Positions 45,074 through 56,313 of a stretch of 64,000 bases of DNA are shown one piece after another. Both the position numbers and the translations under genes were made by a program. The stretch is from Rhizophagus irregularis (Eukaryota > Glomeromycota > Glomeromycetes > Glomerales > Glomeraceae), in the NCBI RefSeq assembly GCF_026210795.1, contig NC_089445.1:3286001-3350000 (forward strand), read 5' to 3'. The notes beneath the pieces were generated by a model, which saw only the letters and a program-made list of their open reading frames with translations, had not been told where the DNA came from and made no database searches. The number at the start of each line of letters is the position of its first letter. The first letter of the stretch is position 1.

Positions 45074-45362
45074 CCCTGTAAAAAAAGTTAATCCATTTTT
45101 ATATTCGTCTTTTTCTGTAAAAGGCTCATATTTCCGGAATTAATAACCTTATATCACGGAATTTATCGAATTATTTACATTTACCGTGAATGTAAAAAAA
45201 GTCAATCCGTTATCTTTTTTCTGTAAAAGGCTCATATTTCCGGATTTATTAACTTTATATCACGGAATTTATCGAATTATTTGCATTTTCCGTGAATGGA
45301 TCCGTGAAAGGCTCATTTTCACGGAGTTCTTACAGAAATAACGGATAAAATTTTTTATAGGG
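45074..45362. mobile_element. ccctgtaaaaaaagt MITE with internal duplication
   Basis: Starts ccctgtaaaaaaagttaatc and ends ttttttataggg. The inner part (gtaaaaaaagt, tttctgtaaaaggctcatatt, atatcacggaatttatcg) occurs twice. Ends ccctgta/tataggg are inverted. The shorter relative is at 52814. Confidence 0.7.
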
Positions 45363-45364
45363 TA

Positions 45365-46440
45365 TTTGTTTCACCCTTTTTAACAAAATCTTTAGCGAAA
45401 CGTTTAGTAACGTTTTGATATTTCCTTTATTAGACAAAAATTATTGGGATATCAGGATTCTGGTAAGATTTTTTTCGATTTTTTCATTATTTTTAATGAA
45501 GTGTTCTAATGGTTCGTTTTTTTTCTTTCTTTAGACAAGTTACCTTGGGAGACATTTCGGTAAAGTTTTTTCCATCTTTTAACGAACTGTTTCTAACAGT
45601 TTGTTTCTTCTCTTTTTTAGACGGTTCTTTTGTATTTTCTTGCGGTAAGTTAAATTTTTTTTCATTCATTTTGTTATTTGACGAAACATTAACTAAAATT
45701 TTGTTTTCTTGTTTCTTTCTTTTTTTTTAGACGGTCAGGCTTTTGGACACGTGAAATTTCCAATGGTTGGTTTCTTTTACTTTTTTTAGATTTTTTTGGA
45801 TTAAATTCTTTATTTTAATGAGACGTTAACTGACATTTCATTTTCTTTTTTCTTTTTTTTTTAGACAGGTCAGGCCTTTGGACGTGTAAAATTTTCAACG
45901 GTACCTTTCTTAGGTTCTTTCAGATTAAAATTTTTTCATTTTTTTTATTTAACGAAATGTTTAACTAACGTTTCGTTTTCATTTTTCTTTTTTTTTAAAG
46001 ATTTCCTTGGCACGCAGCTGGACCTTTTGACATTTATGGTTATGGTTAGGATTAGGTTAGGGTTTGCGAGACTTCAGTGGGAACTATTTTGACAGGAATT
46101 GTATCACTATTGGCATATAGTAATGAATCAGAATGAAAATTTGATTTTGATTCTGGATACAGAAGAACGGATACATGAACTTAAAATGCTCCCTCAATGG
46201 TAATGGTAAGTTTCGTAATGAATTTTACTTTTTTCTTAATATTGGAAACGTCCTTATTCTTTACTTTTTTGTATTTATGTTGTCCTAGATGTAATAATAT
46301 AAATCTAGGTATGGAAGGGGTTTGATTTGGTACCTGGAGATTGGAGACGGTAAGCTTCTTTGCGAAACTTACTTTTTGTGTTTTCTTTAATTAGAAACAT
46401 TTTTAATGTTTTTATTATTTTTTTTTTATAGATCTCAGCT
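45365..46440. repeat. Array 2 of hairpin + polypyrimidine-AG units
   Basis: Six to seven units. Each has a short inverted repeat (for example aacgaaatgtttaactaacg then tttcgtt near 45955), a tract like tttctttttttttagac, then a conserved piece such as ggtcaggc.tttggac.cgtg (45733, 45866). AG positions are near 45433, 45533, 45620, 45732, 45865, 46431. Periods 85-150 bases. No open frame joins the units. Related in design to array 1. Confidence 0.65.
46037..46065. repeat. Short telomere-like run
   Basis: ggttatggttaggattaggt followed by tagggtttg: four degenerate TTAGGG-type units. Too short to be a telomere. Confidence 0.5.
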
Positions 46441-48172
46441 TCTTCAAACCTTTTTGTTATTGGACAGATTGTTTTTTGGAGTCCTTAAACGTGTAGAATT
46501 CGGTAGGAGGCTACCTTTCCTTGGATTATTTCATTTTAAGGAAAAGTTCGTTTTTTATTGGACTTTTTTCAAATTACCTTTAGCGAAACATATTTATTTC
46601 CAGATACTTTTATACATTTTATATATAGAATCATATTGTCAATACTTAATAATGTATAATTTAATAGTTAGCTAGCGTAGCAAGGTAATATATAGCATTG
46701 TTTGCTTTATTAAATATATATGCAAATAAAGTATGTTTACAATGTTATATATTTACAATAGTAAAATAGGTACTATAGTGAAATCGTTTTTACAGTAAAT
46801 TAAAAAGTGTAGTGGCTCTCACTTTTGTATGACCGTATGACGACTATGACGTTCACGGATGAATCACATGATTTTGGCGCAGTGTCAATGAATAAATAAC
46901 CCAGGTGCTATATATAAAAGCAGCTTTATGATAAAATCTGCATAAACTACCAGAAGCTTAAAAACTCAAAGTAGGAAATATTCTTATATCCCATCTACTA
47001 AATTAGTCAAAGAAGCCTCCAATTTAAATTCGCGGGGTACACCGTCGCACAACGATTTTTTTTATGCAAGAAATGAAGGCGTACAAGCTTTTTTGAATAA
47101 TTTGCAGTTTCGATTTTTTTAAACATCAAGTTTCACGCACGATGCAAAGTAATATCTCGTCATAATTTAAAATAAAGAATTTTACTATACTAAAAATGTG
47201 TGTTCATTCCAATGGTGCTACAAACTTATCGTAAAAAGGATGTATTTCAAACATTATGTATTTGCATTTGAAACGTATTTCCATTTTAAAAATATATTTG
47301 TTTCACAAATTGTAAAATTGCAAATGCAATAATAAGACCCTTGGTTGTTGATCGTAGTCGCATGGTAGTTTCTAAGCTTTAAAAGTAGATGATCGACATT
47401 TTTGGAGATACGTTCAATAAGGACAAGCATAATTTTATTAATTCTATGTAAAAATTAAGCGAAATCTAATCCGGTTGAATTTTCACTCGTTCGCATGATT
47501 CATTACTATTATTTCCTTTTTTGCGTTTTAATTATTAAATTATGCATTTGGTATACTTAGGAGATATCATTAAAAAATCCTTTTCTTATTTTATAAAATG
47601 CATATATAATTATCGAAATATGTTAATCTATCTCTATTTTAAAGAGAACGATGCTCCTTTACATAAAAAAAATGATTTCATGTTGAAACCATGTTTACAG
47701 TTCGAGTTTAATTTCGGAAAATGAAAAGGGAAGCACACCAACAATTTCAAAATTTAATACTAAACAATATCTTTGTCTTAAAACTTAGAACACATGAAAC
47801 AAAAGGCTTTGTTGACGTTCAAAAAAAAAAAGATCAATAAGCATGTTTTATACAGAATACGGTTTTGTTTGTCTAGCAATCATTAATTAATGACACAGTA
47901 AAATCCGCTCCTGGTGTGACTCTATTTGTCACAACCTGGAGAAATTTGTAGGGATCGCCGTATTACTTCTGCTTACAAAGAAGCGAAACGAACAATTAAA
48001 AAAAACATCTTTGTTAAAAATTATATATAATGGTCATAAATTTGCCAATGTTAAAATTTTGTATTTGATAAAAAAATCTCTACATAATACATAATTTGCT
48101 AAAAATTCTAAACTCAAAAAGTAAATTTTATAAATTTATAATCAACCAAACATTGAAATTAGTATTACAAAA
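46441..48172. other. Intergenic before membrane-protein copy 2
   Basis: No convincing gene. gctatatataaaagcagc near 46909 looks like a TATA box, but nothing recognisable follows it. Near 47909-47942 ctcctggtgtgac and gtcacaacctggag form an imperfect hairpin with a 7-base loop. An open frame of 60 codons at 47542 has no supporting feature. Confidence 0.5.
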
Positions 48173-49990
48173 ATGGTAATAAGAAGAGAAGATGATACGC
48201 TTCAAGGCATTCTTCGAATTTTTTATAAGAAACTTCAAATTTCTGAAAAAATACTTCTTTACGCATATTTAATTGACATGACTGGATACACATTTTTATT
48301 TACTATTTATTTATTAGTATCTGGAAGATTTATTACTAATGCTGCATCTCTTGCACTGCTCCTCTTTCCTATTATTTCTGGAATCACAATGGCAAGTTTT
48401 ATTTATTTATAAATTTGCTTATCATAAATATCAATTTTTTTTGACATTCTACTTCATTTATAGTTTTACAGTAAAACAATCTTACATGGAATTTCATTCC
48501 TTGTAGTACATTCCTTTCCTCTTATCGTAGGCGTGTTCCTTTTTTACACGCAAAGAAACACTTGTTCGGATTTACCATCAGAATTTTGTTTCTTTCCGAC
48601 AAATGTAACATTCTATACATCAGGCGTACTCTTACTTATATTTTTAATTATATCCACGATATTTTATTGCACAATATTATATCATATTTGGTCAAAAAAG
48701 TAATTTACACCAATATTTTATATTTATATTTTATATGTAGTAAAAAACTTACAAAATTTTGTATAATTAATTAGGATATGGCCTATAAGACATAAATATC
48801 CATACATAAATGATAAAGATATAATAAGTAAGTGAATAACAATTAGTTCTCATAATAAATAAATGCAGCGCTAATTTTTTTTTAAAAAAAAAATAATAAT
48901 TAGTTCTTTTATCCACAAAATTCTAATATTTTTTTTATTTATTATTTAGGCATGGATGCTATATACCAAATACAATTCCCAATTTTCCATGCGAAAATCA
49001 TGATTATAGGATTGTATACAGTTTTTTATATATACACGGTTTGGATTGTAAGCATATTAGAAAAAAATCTACGCGGTATGAGAATTATTAATTTTTTTGT
49101 CCCATTTAATATCGTAATTATATATTATGCGTATTTTATGTTGAAGGGTGTAAGTATCAAAATAAATTATTAACTGTAAAATTTATCATAAATTTTCTTA
49201 ATAACATATTTTCTTTACTATTAGGTAAGAGATGAGAAAAAATGGATGATGTACATCGTATATTTTGGGAACATCTTTCAAGCCATCTTTTTATATTATG
49301 CAACAAAAGATGTTTGTTATAGTACTCATAAACCATTTTCTTTTCTATATTGTTTTAAATATGGCGCATTTTTCGATGTGTTTTATAGTTTAACAGTAAT
49401 ATCCTGGATAATATTGATTTTATCCACATGGAATTCGATCAGATGTCAAAGAAATTTTGGGTTGCATCTTGGACAATTTCGTAAGTAAATTTAATTTATT
49501 GAGAATCGATAAAATAGCTATTTATTTTACTAATATATCATATATTATTTTAAATTTATTTTTTAATATTAACAGTAAAGTATGAACCGATCCCTGATGC
49601 ATTTAAATCGGGTACAAAATTAGAAAGTATAGAACAAATTTTATAAATAGCAATTCTAAAAATAATGGTCAAGAAAAGAAAACTGGTTATAAATTGATTA
49701 AGAATGTAAAAAAAACTTAACGTTTGAAATAGTAAATTAATTTAGAAACATGAACATAATACAAGTCACATTAGAACACTTTTTTTTTAGTTTTATAAAG
49801 TGATACCATGCGATATTGCGGAATTTATTTTACAAGCAAATTAAAGAACATATAATAATTACACCCAAGACTAGAACACAAAAAATTCCTTTCATAAACC
49901 TATTATTTCCTTCAATAGATTAGAATAAATTATTATAAATTGTTTATTTTATTAAATTTAATACGAAGAACATAAATCATTTTCTTCTAA
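48150..49990. repeat. Segmental duplication, copy 2
   Basis: Direct copy of 1-1840, including introns and the 3' flank to about cataaatcattttctt. The left edge is just before the start codon region (shared attgaa.ttagtatta). Confidence 0.9.
48173..49646 (+). CDS. Multi-pass membrane protein, copy 2
   Basis: Paralogue of 23-1504 with identical exon lengths: 48173-48391, 48464-48699, 48775-48827, 48950-49149, 49225-49480, 49576-49646; 344 aa, stop TAA. Introns differ in length, exons do not, which points to selection on the protein. The first exon has about eight amino-acid changes from copy 1 (for example Leu38 to Gly, Ile57 to Ala), mostly conservative. The first intron begins GCAAGT instead of GTAGGT: a GC-AG intron if correctly spliced. 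Topology, Cys pair and sequon are as in copy 1. The gene stands between the first CaaX pair and the second. Confidence 0.85.
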
Positions 49991-50574
49991 TATGATTGTT
50001 TATAACATTTTTAATTTTTAAAGGAGTTTGCTATTTATCGCTGGCGGCGATCATCACAGGTGTCACGTGATTTATAATTTTGGCCGGAATTAAGTGATCG
50101 ACATAAAAAATGGACTTTTTTGGAATATTGTGTAACACATTTCAGTTTTTTGATCATCATTTTAGAAAAATTGATTTTTTTTTTAAAAAAAAATAATAAA
50201 TTACAATTATTTTTAGTTAACTATTAAAGATAGTTTAAAATCACTATCCTACAATTTTTACAAAAAAAGAAAAATACTATGTGACAATCTATGTGGATGC
50301 ATCTCATTCGGCGGGGTCGACAGGCTAAATGTACGAAATGTATATATGTGTATATATATGTGTTTTATATAAGATTTGTGAGTGATTTCCTTTTTAATAA
50401 TTATTTGCTAATTATGTAATATATTTTCTATTGTCTTACATTTAGACTTTTCCTTTTTTATATTTAAATCGATCAACAAATCTTTTAGTGGTGATAATAG
50501 AAAATGTTACAAAATAGAGATAAGACATTTTAAATATTTATTATAATAATTAAATAATGGAAAATGTTACACGT
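49991..50574. other. Intergenic, no gene seen
   Basis: Contains a ggccggaatta stretch and AT-rich sequence. From about 50500 (gaaaatgttacaaaatagag) it matches the approach to inverted repeat 1 near 41310. Confidence 0.5.
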
Positions 50575-50792
50575 TAAAATATTTTTTTAAAAAAAGATCA
50601 AGAATAAAAAAAGTAATATGTAGGGTAAATTAACATGTAAAATATGTACAGGATAAATATTTTTGCTCATATAATATAATAAGTTTTCTAAGACACCATA
50701 CTTTACTATATATATATTAAGAAGTCATGCTTCACTAATTTTCTCTTAATAATAAAAACCGGTATATTTATAGAATTAAACTTTCAAGTTTA

Positions 50793-50882
50793 TTACATGA
50801 TAGTACAATTACCAGTTTTTTCTGTTGGACCTTCCGTAACTTCAGTAGTAGGTGGTTTAGTGACAACCGTAATTGGATTCAT
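50793..50882 (-). CDS. CaaX micro-ORF 2a, 29 aa
   Basis: Nucleotide-identical in the coding part to ORF 1a: MNPITVVT start, GNCTIM end, TAA. Surrounding arm sequence differs from 1a by several indels. Confidence 0.6.
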   Translation of the reverse strand: MNPITVVTKPPTTEVTEGPTEKTGNCTIM

Positions 50883-51958
50883 CTTTTTTAGGAAGTTTGT
50901 CTGTTGGTTGTTTAAGAATTTGTTTGGTGAAACTTTAAAAAAGCTGACAAATTATTTTTGAGTAATAAGTCTTTTTTTAAAATGTTTTTAAATATGTGGT
51001 TTTTTTTTTTGAAAATTTGAACTTCCAAATTAACTATTTTATACTTTTAATTTTACTGCGCATATACGAAACGAAAATGTTTTATAAATCGTTCATATTG
51101 TGCAAATAAATATTGTTTTTTGAATGATTGTTCATTATCTAATATTGTCAGATTTTCAAACAGTGTAACCTAGCAATATTGTTTTATTAAAAAGGAGCCT
51201 GAAACCTTAACTGTTAACAATCCAAAATCTAAAGCGCATAATGCGCTTGTATTTAATATTCTTGAATTCTGAAATATAAACAAATTGTATTTTTCTTTTA
51301 AAAAAAAGAATAGGATTACCATAATTTTTTTTGCGTCATTTAATTTTTGGGATTCTAGGAAATGTAAATATCATCCCATAATTCTGGCCGGCATTATGCT
51401 TTACAGGTTTCCAAAAAGGAATTGTGTAACGTCAGATGACAATACAATTATTTGTTAGTCCGAAGGACCAATGCAAAGGTCACACAAAAATTTCCGTCGG
51501 TCCGTTCGGCACATGACGATATACAACAATAAAACATTTAACAGCACTTCGGACTTAATATCCTAGTTTATATTTCAAAATACCAAGAATATTAAATACA
51601 AGCGCATTATGCACCATAGATTTTGGATTGTTAACAGTTAAGTTTCAGGCTCCTTTTTAATAAAACAAATTAAGATAATATCGCAGGTTACACTGTTTCG
51701 AAATCATGATACATGAATAGTTATTGTTCAACGAATCAATGAACAATAATAATTTGAACAATGTCATTTCGTATATGCGCAGTATAATTAAAAGTATAAA
51801 ATAGTTAATTTGGAAGTTCAAATTTTCAAAAAAAAAAAACCACATATTTGAAAAAAACATTTTAAAAAAGACTTATTACTCAAAATAATTTGTCAGCTTT
51901 TTTAAAGTTTCACCAAACAAATTCTTAAACAACTCAGCAGACAAACTTCCTAAAAAAG

Positions 51959-52048
51959 ATGAATCCAATTACAGTTGTCACTAAACCACCTACTACTGAA
52001 GTTACGGAAGGTCCAACAGAAAAAACTGGCAATTGTACTATCATGTAA
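51959..52048 (+). CDS. CaaX micro-ORF 2b, 29 aa
   Basis: Same protein as 1a and 2a; two silent changes (ACA for Thr5, GGC for Gly24). Divergent from 2a. Confidence 0.6.
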   Translation: MNPITVVTKPPTTEVTEGPTEKTGNCTIM

Positions 52049-52250
52049 TAAACTTGAAAAGTTTAATTCTATAAATATACCGGTTTTTATTTAATTAGTG
52101 AAGCATTACTTCTTAATATATACATAGTAGTAAAGTATGGAGTGTCTTAGAAAACTTATTATATTATATGAGCAAAATATTTCTTCTATATATTTAATAC
52201 AAGTTAATTTTTTTTTTTTATTCTCGATCAATTTTCTTTTAAAAAATTGT

Positions 52251-52813
52251 CATTTATTACGTAATTCATAAAAATCTTGCGTTATATTAATATTAAATCA
52301 TGTGACTTAATTTTATAATTTGATTGGTTTATATCTTGCATGAGGTGGGGATAACATTTAAACTAATATTACGTAATATATGTAACATATTGTCATTACT
52401 ATAATAAACAAGAGTTTGTAAATATATTGGAATGTGATTTATTTTGAACTTGTTCATCTCTAATAAAAACATGACATTCGAATTTATAATAATTATTCTT
52501 TAACTACAGTTGAGTTAATTATGTTAATTATGCTATCATATTCTCAGAATTGTTATCTTTTGTGCAGCAGCGAAAATTTTTTTAAAACAATTTTGCATAT
52601 ATCAGGAAATTTTTTCCACTTAAAATCCACAACATCGAATATTGAATTTTCCAAATACAGCAAAACACATGGTATTTTCGGCGTAGATCACAAAATTCGA
52701 TATGATATATTTCTGAACTGGAATTACATGGATCTACCTAAAAATTACATGAGAATTCAGCTAAAAAGACTATCATACTTGTATTGAGAATAATTTTCGA
52801 GGTGTATGAATGA
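52251..52813. other. Block tail, copy 2 (lacks the 43348 insertion)
   Basis: Matches 43011-43300 and then 44806-45073 directly, giving the empty site for the Helitron-like insertion. An 88-codon frame at 52521 is only the chance reading of this repeat. Confidence 0.6.
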
Positions 52814-52995
52814 CCCTGTAAAAAAAGTCAATCCATTTTTATATTCGTCTTTTTCTGTAAAAGGCTCATATTTCCGGAATTAATAATCTTATATCACGGA
52901 TTTATCAAATTATTTACATTTTCCGTGAATGGATCTGTGAAAGGCTCATTTTTACAGAGTTTTTACATAAATAACTGATAAAATTTTTTATAGGG
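52814..52995. mobile_element. ccctgtaaaaaaagt MITE, short copy
   Basis: Starts ccctgtaaaaaaagtcaatc, ends attttttataggg; single-unit version of 45074-45362 at the same place in the block. Confidence 0.75.
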
Positions 52996-53222
52996 CTAAA
53001 TTTGTGAATTTACAACTTACAAAAGAATAGAGATAAGACATTTTTAATATTTATAATAATTAAATAATAGAAAATGTTACAAAATGGAGATAAGAAATTT
53101 TAGATATTTATTATAATTAAATTATAGAAAATGTTACATGTTAAAATATTTTTTTAAAGAAAAAAGATTAAGAATAAAAAAAAGTAATATATGTAGAGTA
53201 GATTAACGTAATATATGTAAGG

Positions 53223-53473
53223 CACATTCCAATTAATAATTACTAGTTTAACGTCCTTTCTGGCTGAAAAATTTGGGGGGGAGGGAATAATTTAAACATT
53301 TAAAATTTTCGGAAGTTTTCGGTGAAATTGGAAATATTCGGTACACCCAATTTCAAAAAAGAGAGGGGGGTGCTTTAAACATATGTGAACATATGTGTTT
53401 AAATTATTTTGAAATTTTCAAAAATAGAGTGGGGGGAGGAGGACGTTAAACTAAAAATTAATTTGGAATGGCC
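53223..53473. mobile_element. 251-bp MITE in the left arm of repeat 3
   Basis: Flanked by taagg on both sides; ends cacattccaattaat... and, in reverse, ggccattccaaattaat. Both ends continue tagtttaacgtcc. Inside are G-runs (ggggggga, gaggggggt) that could form quadruplexes. The other arms lack it. Confidence 0.7.
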
Positions 53474-53623
53474 TAAGGAGAAATATTTTGCTCATACTAT
53501 AATATAATAAGTTTTATAAGACACTCCATACTTTACTATGTATATATTAAGAAACCATGCTTCACTAATTTTCTCTTAATAAATAAAAACCGGTATATTT
53601 ATAGAATTAAACTATCAAGTTTA

Positions 53624-53710
53624 TTACATGATAGTACAATTACTAGTTTTTTCTGGACTTTCCGTAACTTCAGTAGTAGGTGGTTTAGTGACAACTGTAA
53701 TTGGATTCAT
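53624..53710 (-). CDS. CaaX micro-ORF 3a, 28 aa
   Basis: One codon shorter than the others: a 3-base deletion removes Thr20. Gly18 and Gly24 are Ser. Reads MNPITVVT... to SNCTIM-TAA. The deletion keeps the frame. Confidence 0.55.
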   Translation of the reverse strand: MNPITVVTKPPTTEVTESPEKTSNCTIM

Positions 53711-54702
53711 TTTTTTTAGGAAGTTTGTCTGTTGAGTTGTTTAAGAATTTGCTTGGTGAAACTTTTAAAAAAAGGCGGCAAATTATTTTTGAGCAATAAA
53801 ATCTTTTTTAAATGTGGTTTGAAATTTTAAACTTCCAATTTACTATTTTATACTTTAATTTTACTGCGCGAAAAATCGTTCATATTGTGCAAATTAATAT
53901 TATTTTTTGAATGATTATTCATTATATCTGATATTATCATGATTTTTCACGATATTGTTTTATTAAAAGGAGCCTGAAACCTTAACTACTAACAATCGAA
54001 ATCTAAAGCGCATAATACTCTTGTATTTAATATTCTTGTATTCTGAAGTGTAAACAAATTGTTTTAAAAAAAGAATAGGTGATACCATAATTTTTTTTGC
54101 GTCATTTAATTTTTGGGATTCTAGGTCATACTCCATATAATTCTGGCCGCATTATGCTTTTTTACAGGTTTCCAAAAAGGAATTATGTAACGTCAGATGA
54201 CAATACTAGTCCGAAGTGTAACGAAGGACTAATGCAAAGGTCTGTCCGTCGGTCCGTTCGGCACATGACGATATACAACAATAAAACTTCGGACTTCCCG
54301 TTCCTAGTTTATATTTGGAATACCAAGAATATTAAATACAAGCGCATTATGCGCCTTAGATTTTCGATTGTTAACAGTTAAGGTTTTAGGCTCCTTTTTA
54401 ATGAAACGGATTAAAATAATATCGCAGGTTACACTGTTTCGAAATCATGATACATGAATAGTTATTGTTCAACGAATCAATGAACAATAATAATTTGAAC
54501 AATGTCATTTCGTATATACGTATATACGCAGTAAAATTAAAAGTATAAAATAGTTAATTTGGAATTTCAAATTTTTCAAAAAAAAACCACATATTTAAAA
54601 ACATTTTAAAAAGACTTATTACTCAAAAATAATTTGTCAGCTTTTTTAAAGTTTTACCAAATAAATTCTTAAACAACTCAACTGACAAACTTTCTAAAAA
54701 AG

Positions 54703-54792
54703 ATGAATCCAATTACGATTATCACAAAACCACCTACTACTGAAGTTACGGAAGGTCCAACAGAAAAAACCGGTAATTGTACTATCATGTAA
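54703..54792 (+). CDS. CaaX micro-ORF 3b, 29 aa
   Basis: Val6 and Val7 are Ile; two silent changes. It ends GNCTIM-TAA. Divergent from 3a. Confidence 0.55.
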   Translation: MNPITIITKPPTTEVTEGPTEKTGNCTIM

Positions 54793-54990
54793 TAAACTTG
54801 AAAGTTTAATTCCATAAATATACCGGTTTTTATTTATTAAGAGAAAATTAGTGAAGCAGTACTTCTTAAAGAAAAAATATATACATAAAGTATGGAGAGT
54901 CCTAGACGATTTATTATATGAGCAAAAATATTTTCTTCTATATATTTATTACATGTTAATTTATTTATTTTTTTCTTTTTAAATTGTCAT

Positions 54991-55464
54991 TTATTACGTA
55001 ATTTTTCATAAAAATCTTACGTTACACTAAACTTTATAATTTGATTGGTTTATATATCTTTACATGAGGTGGATTCCTTAAACTAATCTTACGTAATATA
55101 TGTAACATATTGTCTATACTATAATACCATGTTTAAAGGGGAGTTAGGATTATAAAATGTAAATATGAATGTGGTTTATTTTGAACTAATAAAAACATGA
55201 CATTCGAATTTATAATAATTATTTTTAACTACAATTGAGTTAATTATGTTAACTTTTTAAGTACTATCTTAATTTTATCATTTCTCAGAATTGTTAATTT
55301 ATAAAAAATTTAATATTATTTTGTTCTATAACTATCTACAAATATCATAATCACGTGTTAAATTATTAAAAAAAAAATTAAAAAAATTAAATCACACTAT
55401 GTTAAAAAATCTAGGAATGTATTTCTTTTTTAGCTAGAAATTTCCAAATATCCTGTGACAAAAC
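54991..55464. other. Block tail, copy 3
   Basis: Diverged version of 43011-43300 followed by AT-rich sequence. No gene. Confidence 0.5.
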
Positions 55465-55725
55465 TTAGGGATAGAAATCTCGTCGATTCTAATTCGGCTT
55501 TAATAAATATGAGCTACGTGCGTCAAATTTAAGACACAAGTAAAGCATGTGATGATGATCAATCAGAAAATGATCGTGAGTCAGTTCTTGAAGTCGGTTC
55601 GAATTCTCAGAACGGTTTTTATGGTTGAAAGTAGTTTTAAGCCCAAAAGATCCGGATTTTTTAAAATTTAAGATCAGTTCCAGAATCGACTCGAGTCGAC
55701 TCATTTTGAACCGATTCCATCCCTA
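55465..55725. mobile_element. hAT-type MITE, 261 bp
   Basis: 8-base duplication gacaaaac (55457-55464, 55726-55733); ends ttagggatagaaatc and, in reverse, tagggatggaatcgg. The corresponding place at about 44892 (tgtgacaaaacacatgg) is an empty site. Confidence 0.9.
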
Positions 55726-55733
55726 GACAAAAC

Positions 55734-56313
55734 ATGTGGTATTTTCGGCATAGATCACAAAATTTGATGTGAGAATTCGGCTGAAAAGACTATACATTGT
55801 ATTGAGAATATTTTTTCGAGGTGTATGATAAATAAAAAAAGTGAGACCTAAAGTCCCACTTGGATCAGATAATCACTAACTTGATAAAAAATGCGCAGTA
55901 ATGTTAAATATCATGTAATTCTCTTGTGGAGAATATTATTTATGTGATGGTAAAAGATATATATAGAAGAAGATATCAGTGAGAAATTAGGTAGAGAAAG
56001 ATTATGATAGTGAGATTCTCGTATTTAGCGATATAGATAGAAACAAGTTAGTTGTAGAAATTTATAAGAAACCTGGGAGAGCAAAGAAATAACTTGATGC
56101 TGAGAGACTTGCATTAAATGACCTATGATCCACATACTCCTTCCCTCTTTGATGATAGCATCATATATTTCACTTGCTTCTCTGACATTATTACTCTAAA
56201 AATTATCAATAAAGTTTTACCCAAATCGGGGTTCATTTTTTTACCGCATTACATTATTTATATTGAAAATTTCTATGCAACTCCTATATTTTTAAAAATG
56301 TAAACCATATACT
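55734..56313. other. End of block copy 3 and intergenic
   Basis: To about 55825 this matches the end of the other blocks (attttcggc.tagatcacaa, gtattgagaata). After that no gene or repeat is seen. Confidence 0.5.

Larger units (their letters stand above)
50575..52250. repeat. Large inverted repeat 2 (block copy 2)
   Basis: Same design as 41395-43010, centre near 51350-51450, which holds ccggcattatgctttacagg and cgtcagatgac. Outward-reading CaaX ORFs in both arms. Confidence 0.85.
53135..54990. repeat. Large inverted repeat 3 (block copy 3)
   Basis: Third copy, the most diverged, with a MITE in its left arm (53223-53473) and the centre near 54130-54300. Both arms keep the CaaX ORF. Confidence 0.85.

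Noticed and set aside
47542-47724. 60-codon ORF before membrane-protein copy 2
   Set aside because: No counterpart elsewhere in the window, no motif, length expected by chance.
52521-52787. 88-codon ORF in block tail
   Set aside because: The equivalent sequence in the other block copies is interrupted or frameshifted, so it is a chance frame in a repeat.
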